Of a stretch of DNA of 64,000 bases, positions 56,921 through 64,000 are shown in pieces; positions within the stretch are counted from its first letter, which is position 1; the number at the start of each line of letters is the position of its first letter. Source of the DNA: Paralvinella palmiformis (lineage: Eukaryota; Annelida; Polychaeta; Terebellida; Alvinellidae). The stretch is taken from the NCBI GenBank assembly GCA_025642065.1, contig JAODUP010000427.1, forward strand, positions 169,501 through 233,500. Reading direction: 5' to 3'. The notes below the pieces were generated by a model, which did not search any database, had not been told where the DNA came from, and worked only from the letters and a program-made list of their open reading frames with translations. A program made the position numbers and the translations under genes.

Positions 56921-59705
56921 TAAAAAATAAAGTCTTTATATCTTGTTGGCATTCTGGTGCGTCGCTTTGGACGACCTGCTGAGACATCTGTCACATTTGA
57001 ATTATGACTACTGTCTTGATTAAGTTCATCATTGTTCACTGTTATTATTTCTGGCACGTCTTGCGAATAATTGCTGTTTTCGGTTGTTGACTCGGTTTTA
57101 GGTGTAACATCATGGTCAGTCACTTTCCTGAAATGTGATGATTTCTTGTTTTGCTGCCAAGAACAGGACTATTTGCTGTTATCATGTTCCCTTTCACTTG
57201 CACCACAGACATTGGTGCTGGATTATATGCAGGACACAATTTGTCCGTTTTCGTTTGTTTCATTAACACTGTATCCCCAACATGGAGAAGAATGTTCGGT
57301 CGTACACAATTTCTGTCATCTGCATACTGTAGGTGGTCGACCTGTTGTCACATGTGGCGTTGCGCGGTAATTTCCTTCCACAGTAACACTTTTAATGGCC
57401 TTGTTCAAAGGTTTCATCAAGTTTTCTGCTTGCGCGTTAGATCTTGGCCACAGTGGCGTAATCCGACGATGACGTACACCACAATATTGCATGAATTTAT
57501 GGCATTCAAATCCTTGAAATGGCGGTCCCTTGTCAGTTTTTAATGTTTCTGGCATTCCGTGTGTTGCAAATATTTTGTCAAATACTGGGATTACACTTCT
57601 GGCTGATGTGGATCTCACCAGCTCCACCACAGGAAATCGTGAATATTCGTCAAGAACTACTAGACAATAATCTCCACTAGGATATGGCCCACAAAAATCA
57701 GCACACATAGACTGCTATGGTTTATCAGGTAGCTGTGACATTTGTAACGGTTGTAGACGTTCATCTTTAGTGACGACATTACATATAGCACAGCTTTTCA
57801 CTATGTCTTCGGTGAGCTTATCCATGTAGGGAAACCACACCTTAGCTCTCAACAGGGACTTTGTTTTTACCAATCCCTGAAGACCTTCATGAGCTATTTG
57901 TAGAACTTTACGCCTCATCGTCACAGGAATAACAATCCGGGATCCTCGTAACAGAATTCGGTTCTCTGTAACATTAAATTCACTGGACAATTTTCCGTAT
58001 ATTGACATTTCTTCACAGTTTTTAAATTCATGCCATAGCCCAGTTTGTTGACATTTGATCACATTTTGCAGCAGGGGGTTTTGGTTCACAATTACTTCTA
58101 TATGCGACAATGCTTTGGGACACGCTGTTTCACACACGTAGTTGATATATTCTTCTGTGACCTTCCTGCCAGCTCACTTGTAGATGCGACTGGGTGACGC
58201 GACATGTAATCAGCTGGATTATCAGCGCCGGGTCGGTATATTGTGTTAAATGTATATTGCCGTAGACGTAAACACCATCGTTCAATGCGAGGAGACGGCT
58301 TAGCGACAACATTAGAGAATATGCTGACTAATGCTTTGTGGTCTGTGACCACTGTAAACTTTATGCCGTACAGATACAGATGAAAATGTTCGACTCCCCA
58401 TCGAACAGGGAGAGCTTCTCGCTCTGTTTGCGAGTAACGAGATTCTACGTCGTCCAGTGCACGTGATGCATATGTGACAATTTGAACATCACTACCGCCA
58501 TCTTTAGTGGGTTGTATCTGGGTTAAAATAGCACCAACACCATGTGGTGATGCATCGACCACTAACTCGGTCTCTAACTTGTGATTAAAGCATGACAGTA
58601 TCACTTGTCAAACTGTCCTTCAATTTTAACCAGGCATCTTCACACTCATGGTCCACTCAAACAGACTATTCTTACGAGTGAGCTCTCTAAGTGGTTTCAC
58701 AATAGAGTCTAGACCAGGTATGTATCTTTGTACGTAATTCGCCATGACTAGAATAGACTTCACCTGTCGCTTGTCTGTCGGTCTCGGGCATCCCCGACTT
58801 TACTTTTTTCGGATCTGGCGAAACACCATGTTCACTAAAAATGCTGCCGAAGAATTCCACAGAGGATTGGAAGAATTTGCATTTATTTCGATTGAGTGTT
58901 AAGCCCTTCTTCATGAGACGTTCCAGACATGTACGGACGTGTTTCTCATGTTCTACATCATTCCGACTGGCAATGATGATGTCGTCAGAAATGTTCTTTA
59001 CCCCATCAAGCCCATGTAGCAATTGCTCGATGATTTGTTGAAATTTTTTTTTTGGCGGGATTTACACCAAAATTTAAACGTTGTAACGGTGGCCTTTTCC
59101 TAGGGTGTTCCCGTCAGGATGCAGCTCCACCTGGTGGTAAACCCCGATTGAGGTCCAATTTTGTAAATACACAACAACCATTCAGATCATGTATCAACTC
59201 TCGAACAGTTGGCATTGGATGTTTGACTCTTTCCCATGGCTTGGTTAGCAGCCCTCATATCAACACACAGTCTGGTGTTATAAGGATCACGTGGCTTAGG
59301 TACTACCATTATAGGTGACACCCAAGGAGTCGGCGTATTTTGATTTTGAGGATCTTCACATATGTCATCCTCATATAGCTGTTTAATTGCCGCTTCAACT
59401 TGCGGTCTTGTTGAAAAAGGACATCGTCTGTGTTTTTGATGCACAGGTTCCACTGTATCATCAATATTCAGCTGTAGCTGGAAATCCTTCAGTTTTCCTA
59501 GCCCGTGGAATATTGAATAAAAATCAGGTACAATTTTATTTGTCACATTTGATCTTGAATCTTCTATAGCATTGATGATTGAGATTAATTTCAGCCGCTT
59601 TGCAGCGTCATAAGACAGTAAACACCTTTTAGCGTCACTCACAACATAGAATTCATCATCAAATTTTACTCCAGTCTTAGGCGATGTAATTGTTGCACTG
59701 AATGT
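56920..59705 (-). mobile_element. Ty3/gypsy pol: RT, RNase H, integrase, with frame breaks
   Basis: Minus strand, N to C: VKFDDEFYVVSDAKRCLLSY (59.6-59.7 kb), VEPVHQKHRRCPFSTRPQVE, TPWVSPIMVVPKPRDPYNTR LCVDMR as the RT fingers/palm (59.2-59.5 kb), a gap and frame changes, then LDGVKNISDDIIIASRNDVE with the catalytic DD at 58.98 kb, FFGSIFSEHGVSPDPKKV, RNase H TELVVDASPHGVGAILTQI and YSQTEREALPVRWGVEHFHL (58.3-58.6 kb). Integrase zinc finger VLQIAHEGLQGLVKTKSLLR and SCAICN (57.8 kb) follows, then a stop and the core VCADFCG-type MCADFCGPYPSGDYCLVVLD, TLKTDKGPPFQGFECHK and RSNAQAENLMKPLNKAIK, giving the D,D,E set. The C-terminus is GRPKRRTRMPTRYKDFI. Protease and gag are missing. At least three disabling breaks. 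Confidence 0.92.
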
Positions 59706-59709
59706 TCAT

Positions 59710-59985
59710 TTCAAGTCTATATTGTCAGACATATATTGCTAGTTATCATGTCACATGTTAACATTAAGTGAATTTTCTCCCTGTTGTTATTTTTATCTGG
59801 TATTAATCTCCTTAGACACCAAAATTTCATATTTCTGTCACCATTATTTATGTCTGTATATTAATTTGAAATTACAAAATATTACGCAAAAAAGTTGGCT
59901 CCGAGTAATTTGCCATTTAAGATTGCATTAGTAATAAAATCAGCTTAACAATAACAGTGTTCATAAATTGTTCGTATATCATCAA
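59710..59985. other. Spacer between gypsy and MULE remnants, nothing recognised
   Basis: AT-rich. The gypsy element's 5' end is not here. Confidence 0.35.
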
Positions 59986-59989
59986 ATGT

Positions 59990-61600
59990 CACCAGTTTTT
60001 TGGTCAGTAATAATATTTAGAATGCTCCAGCACCATATGTAGCACCCTCCTCAGTCTCTAGCCTGGCCTGCTCTAGCTTCTTTTCAACCCAAGCTTTTTT
60101 TCTGTCTGCACACTTGACAGCAGAACTGTCCTGTTGTGCCTTCTTGATGCGGAGCTCATCATCATAGAGCACATGTGAAGATATGATTTAATTTACCTTC
60201 ACACCAAGCTTCTGGAGAACCTGGGACATGTGGCAAGCCCCTTCAATAAAGCTTGCCACAGCTGAGGCAACAGCAACGTGTAATATCAGCTTCCCAACAA
60301 ATACAGTTTTTGAACATCATGACTATACGACAGAGTGGAGACATTCATTTGCATTCTGGGTTTTCCCTTTGGCTAACCTCTTTAACAGATTTAGGTCTGT
60401 CAATTGCTAATATGCACCAGTCATTGCCTGTCTACATCAGGTGTGATGGGATTGCTGATGCTCTCAACATGGAGGGTGGTACTATATTCCTCATGATGGC
60501 ACCATGACTCCAAACCACTTGGGCATCTATCATGTTGTGAGTTTCAGCAATTGTAGAGCTGATTTCTCACTATCTTCATATTGAAACCAGGGTTTATGGA
60601 TCTTAGCTTCCATATCTCTAGAAGATCTACATTGGCAATGCTTTAATTTGCCATCTGAAACCAAACGCACAAATAACAGAGAAATCAGCATGAATAAGTT
60701 CATAAGAGGACGTCCCCTGTTGTTGAGACTATTGTGCCACCCTTCTATGCCGACATCAAATAAACACTCCATGAGGCAGGTTTATACAAACATTTTATCA
60801 ATACTAGTAATCTGGCTTTTTAACTTTTTATAAAGATTCGCTAAAACGGTTTTATTTCGAAACGTTCTAGGACACTGAATGGCCTAAATTGTGCCGATGT
60901 GTGCTTAAACAACATTCATCCATCCATCCATGAGGCAGGTGGCCATATGGTACTTACTATCCAGGTTCTGTTCACAAATTGCAAAAAGTTTGTGATAGTT
61001 ATTGAGGGCGACTCATGAACAAGACGTGGTCATGGTTTATACATTCTTCCTTGTTTATCTCAACACCACAGTATGGCTTGAACTCGCATACAGCATTGTA
61101 GGCCTTAGTCACCATCACTTAAAAACCCAGTGTAATTCAATCCAATGGTCACAACTGATCTACTCCGTATGTGGATTGCTGCCTCTGTTTCCATGTTATT
61201 GGATGTACCTGTATAATTAGCAGCACAGTTGTCCTCATGAGCTGCATACCACTTTCTAAACTCAGGGCTATCTTCCCCTAGTTCAGTTGTTTTTAATGTA
61301 CAAGCATGACAGTATTAAGACAGAATCTCATAGTCTATCACAAGCCCAGTAAGTACATTGATGACTGCAGCAACACCATAGAGTGAAGTATGGCTACGTT
61401 TCTGCCAACTGCCTTCATAGCTAACAGTGATACAGTCAGTTTCTACATCTTCATCATCATATAATTCAATATAGGCTTCTTTCACTTTTGCAACACTTTC
61501 TGTTAGCACATCTTGAGTATTTTGTATAATGCACTGTAATACACGGCGCTCTTTGTCTTGGTGAGATTTAATCTTATGAACCCTGAATTTCTGGAGGAGC
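59990..61600 (-). mobile_element. Mutator-like transposase (second MULE type), decayed
   Basis: Minus-strand order: ESVAKVKEAYIELYDDEDVE, CITVSYEGSWQKRSHTSLYG (61.4 kb; normally YDGSWQKRG, so the Asp is Glu here), VINVLTGLVIDYEILS, then YCHACTLKTTELGEDSPEFR and KWYAAHEDNCAANYTGTS, NYTGFLSDGD with frame change, VEINKEECINH-like traces near 61.03 kb, the 60.5-60.8 kb frame of uncertain role, LLKRLAKGKTQNANECLHSV VWSKCSKTVFVGK (60.3-60.4 kb), and a C-terminus KAWVEKKLEQARLETEEGAT YGAGAF with a stop near 60.0 kb. These blocks match the Mutator-like transposase domain family found in many invertebrates. A SINE tail lies inside at 60.87 kb. Confidence 0.75.
60860..60935 (+). mobile_element. SINE 3' tail (family B), second copy
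   Basis: TTCTAGGACACTGAATGGCC, TAAATTGTGCCGATGTGTGC and TTAAACAACATTCATCCATCC, nearly identical to 14.21-14.28 kb. It is inserted within the MULE remnant. Confidence 0.65.
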
Positions 61601-61604
61601 TATT

Positions 61605-62120
61605 TTTGTTTCCATATATGTGATTGAGAAATGCCTTGTAACATGTAAATTATTTGTTAAAACCCTTACAATATATACATAATTATTTTGAACCACAGAA
61701 GACATCTTTACAATGGCTGTAAATTAATCAATGCTGTGACTATTTTTGGCTAATTAGAATATAATTAGTATATGAAAATAATCTTAAAATGAAATACAAA
61801 TTAATTTTTTATTTTGTCACTCCTGTAAATAGCTTAGCACAAAACTAAACAGGTTTGATACTGCAATGTAGATCTATATGTCCTCTACAAGCAACAAGAA
61901 GAATTCCAATAATATTGGATTTACCTGTGAAATATTACTGTTAACACGCAAGTTTGATGATTTTGCTTGACCAAATGAAAAAATATGAATCGCACCAAAT
62001 ATTCCCACAACTGTTTACAAAATGCATATTAGTAAATGTCAAATATGTATAAGAAATTATATTTATTTACACATGACAGCTTATATAATATATATAGATA
62101 TACACATACAGGAAATGTTT
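61605..62120. other. Spacer before the piggyBac element, nothing recognised
   Basis: AT-rich with a TATATATAGATATACACATAC stretch at about 62.09 kb. Confidence 0.4.
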
Positions 62121-62127
62121 TTAAATG

Positions 62128-63500
62128 TCAATGTTTATTGACCCTGCATAGATTTGACCCAGTAGTTGTTGCCATCTCCAGAACTCTACATTGCTGTGCC
62201 ACACATAAAAACAGTTTGATATGTTCTGCCATCTCTCCAATACACAGTGGAACGTCATACCGAAAGCAATAATTGTTACTGTGCTTGATGTGTGGAACTC
62301 TGCATCCAGCAATGGCTGTTTTCTTGCACCCTTCTATTGCCTTCCTAGCACACACCCTACAATTTATGTTGTTCTGTTTGCCTGGTTTATGAACAGGCAT
62401 GTGCTGCCCGACACTTTAGTCTGAACTGAAGGGCACCCTGTCTTTTTCTGCCAACTTGCTGGTGTGGCACAACAAAGTTCTCAATGGTGAATGCATTGTG
62501 AATGCAGAGTTCGATCCCATAGAATAAAATTCTTCTATAAGCACGGAATGTTTTTATGATGTTGTTGGGCAAATCCACTCCTCCCATGTAGTGGTTGTAG
62601 TCACAGAGGAGCGGTGGTGCGGCAACATCAATAGCACCAGCAGCTAAGCGATCTCCAGCAGTAATTGGCCATGTAGATGGTACTCAGGAAGTACACACCT
62701 TTACTGTCAAACCAGCTTTGGGCAAGCAGGCACCCACAGCTAAGATCGTCGGCGGTGCCTCGCTTATGTCTTCCACGGCCAAAGTGTAGTTCATTGGGGA
62801 AGCCTAACATTCCTTTCCGCATGGTGCCACATGCATAAATGTGCCTGTCTTTCAGCCATCTGAACAATGCTGGAGATGTATAAAAGTTGTCGACATAGAG
62901 ATGCTGGTTCAGGTTTTCTATGCCGACAGCCAGCTGGCTAACGACCCATGTGCTGAGCGTGACATCTTTTTTGGCATTGGCGTCTCGTCCTGTGTAAACT
63001 GAGAATCGGGAAACAAAGCTGTTTGCTGCATCTGCCAGCACTTGATGCCGAAACGCCCTCGCTTGCTGGGTATGAATTGGTGGAAAGACTGCCCCTCCTT
63101 GAAGGGGATCAGACTCTCGTCAATTGAAATTTGGCATCCCATAGTATATTTTTCCGCAAAGTTCATGTTGATATGCTCGACGAAACTGCGAACTTTGTAT
63201 AGTTTGTCATTCTCAGGGTTGCCGAAGGTTTCATCATTCACGTGCAGATAACTCATTATCTGGCCAAAGCGATCTCTGGACACGATGCTGCTGAAGCCAG
63301 GGGTGTCGGTTAGTAGATGTTTTTTCCCCCCAATACATGACCAACCAAGGAATTCGAACAATGCCTGCCTGTCACAATTGTTAGTCCCAAAAATGCTTGC
63401 ATCTTGGGACGATCGACTGGCTGCCACACTCCTTTGTGATTCCTGGCCAGTCTCTTGCTTTCAGCGTTCCTGTTGCATATCTCAACAAGCATCATCCAAA
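62128..63500 (-). mobile_element. piggyBac transposase, frameshifted, catalytic triad positions visible
   Basis: Minus strand, N to C: MLVEICNRNAESKRLARNHK and PVDRPKMQAFLGLTIVTG (63.3-63.5 kb), ALFEFLGWSCIGG, FSSIVSRDRFGQIMSYLHVN, CQISIDESLIPFKE with the first Asp (about 63120), QFIPSKRGRFGIKCW, a frame change, FSVYTGRDANAKKDVTLSTW, NLNQHLYVDNFYTSPALFRW with the second Asp (about 62890), TMRKGMLGFPNE, a frame change, MGGVDLPNNIIKTFRAYR with the third Asp (about 62574), and a Cys-rich tail CRVCARKAIEGCKKTAIAGC (62.2-62.36 kb). Three or four frameshifts mean it is not active. The DDD layout and the Cys-rich C-terminus identify the superfamily. The tail lacks one expected Cys (LCIGEM). Confidence 0.92.
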
Positions 63501-63504
63501 AACA

Positions 63505-63816
63505 GGTTAAGACTTTTTTGGTGTCGTTGTCTCAGGTTAACGGACACGTGGTCCTTGTGTGCATCCATGGGGGGGGGGATATGACATTCCACATCTCTTC
63601 TCCCACACGGCAGCTGCAGCAGCAGCACCAGGCGCAGCTGCACCAGGCTGAGCTCGACCTGTCACTCCATGAGCCAGCATGGCACATCCTTGCATCTGCC
63701 CTGAAGTGCCAGGCTGTGGTTTATCACTGCTACCTGCAACAAAATGTGGTTGATAATGTTATATTTACTGTGACTATATACATTGACATTTGCCTGATAT
63801 TCATGTTTACATTATA

Positions 63817-63820
<4 letters not shown>
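63505..63820. other. 5' flank of the piggyBac remnant
   Basis: A GGGGGGGGG run at about 63.57 kb and GCAGCAGCAGCACCAGGCGC near 63.61 kb. The plus frame here is a shadow. TTAA target sites were not matched to both ends. Confidence 0.35.
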
Positions 63821-63866
<46 letters not shown>

Positions 63867-63868
63867 AA
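63821..63868 (+). repeat. (TA)n(TG)n microsatellite
   Basis: ATATAT from 63821 to about 63856, then GTGTGTGTG to 63867. Confidence 0.95.
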
Positions 63869-64000
63869 TGAATATATAAATATAAAATAGGCAATACAGT
63901 AACAATCCAATAGCAGTCAGTTTTTGACTAGGTGTCAACAATAACAGTAGGTAATTGGCCTACATATGCGCCACGTAGGCATGGCCGTGTTGACTTTTCA

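Noticed and set aside
57151..57543. 130-codon plus frame
   Set aside because: Antisense of the gypsy integrase C-terminal region.
63285..63584. 99-codon plus frame
   Set aside because: Antisense shadow of the piggyBac transposase.

Overview
The window is AT-rich eukaryotic genomic DNA from an animal. It contains spliced host exons with GT-AG introns, tRNA-derived SINEs, several LINE, LTR and YR-type retroelements, at least five kinds of cut-and-paste transposase remnant, MITEs, and many TA, CA and AAAC microsatellites. Two SINE tails end in a GTTAAACAACATTCATCCATCC-like sequence, there are CTAGATCTAG-rich stretches and TGACCTTGACCTTT-type inverted repeats. Together these point to a mollusc, perhaps a gastropod. 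That placement is inference from remembered repeat styles; nothing in the window proves the species.

Region by region. 1-11,002 (+): the last nine exons of a mitochondrial ABC half-transporter of the ABCB10 type, from the middle of the transmembrane domain to the stop codon. Its introns carry a Tol2-like hAT end, two SINEs, a Tigger-like MITE, two copies of a CCTGGAAA repeat and two CA microsatellites. One exon (6916-7204) carries a reading-frame break just before the Walker A motif. 11-23 kb: a Tc1/pogo-type MITE with perfect TA flanks, a decayed LINE (13.2-14.8 kb, -), SINE fragments, a hairpin around a (TA)n tract, an apparently intact two-exon start of a psq/CENP-B/DDE pogo-like transposase (20.67-21.52 kb, -), and a second LINE fragment. 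23-34 kb: a third LINE (25.1-26.4 kb, -) and copies of an unnamed dispersed repeat, then a long stretch (30.5-34 kb) with nothing I recognise.

34-48 kb is the densest accessory part. It holds a FLYWCH-associated MULE remnant, a broken minus-strand gene with SWIM, YqaJ-type nuclease and PHD-like modules (36.2-42.4 kb), an unclassified repetitive coding family lying inside that gene (38.3-41.0 kb), and a hAT-like transposase with a canonical intron that is split by an L2/CR1-like LINE (43.0-47.2 kb, +). 48.4-50.8 kb: a Ty3/gypsy integrase split by another LINE. 53.0-55.1 kb: a DIRS/Ngaro-like gag and reverse transcriptase (-). 55.5-56.05 kb: a CCTGGAAA repeat next to a SINE with both Pol III boxes. 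56.4-59.7 kb: a gypsy pol with a probable LTR. 60.0-61.6 kb: a second MULE type. 62.1-63.5 kb: a piggyBac transposase whose three catalytic Asp positions are recognisable.

The host contribution is one gene, ABCB10. Nearly all other coding signal is selfish DNA, mostly decayed and often nested (LINE in hAT, LINE in gypsy, unknown family in SWIM-YqaJ). The best candidates for something little described are the SWIM-YqaJ-PHD locus, the unknown family inside it, and the intact spliced pogo-like transposase.
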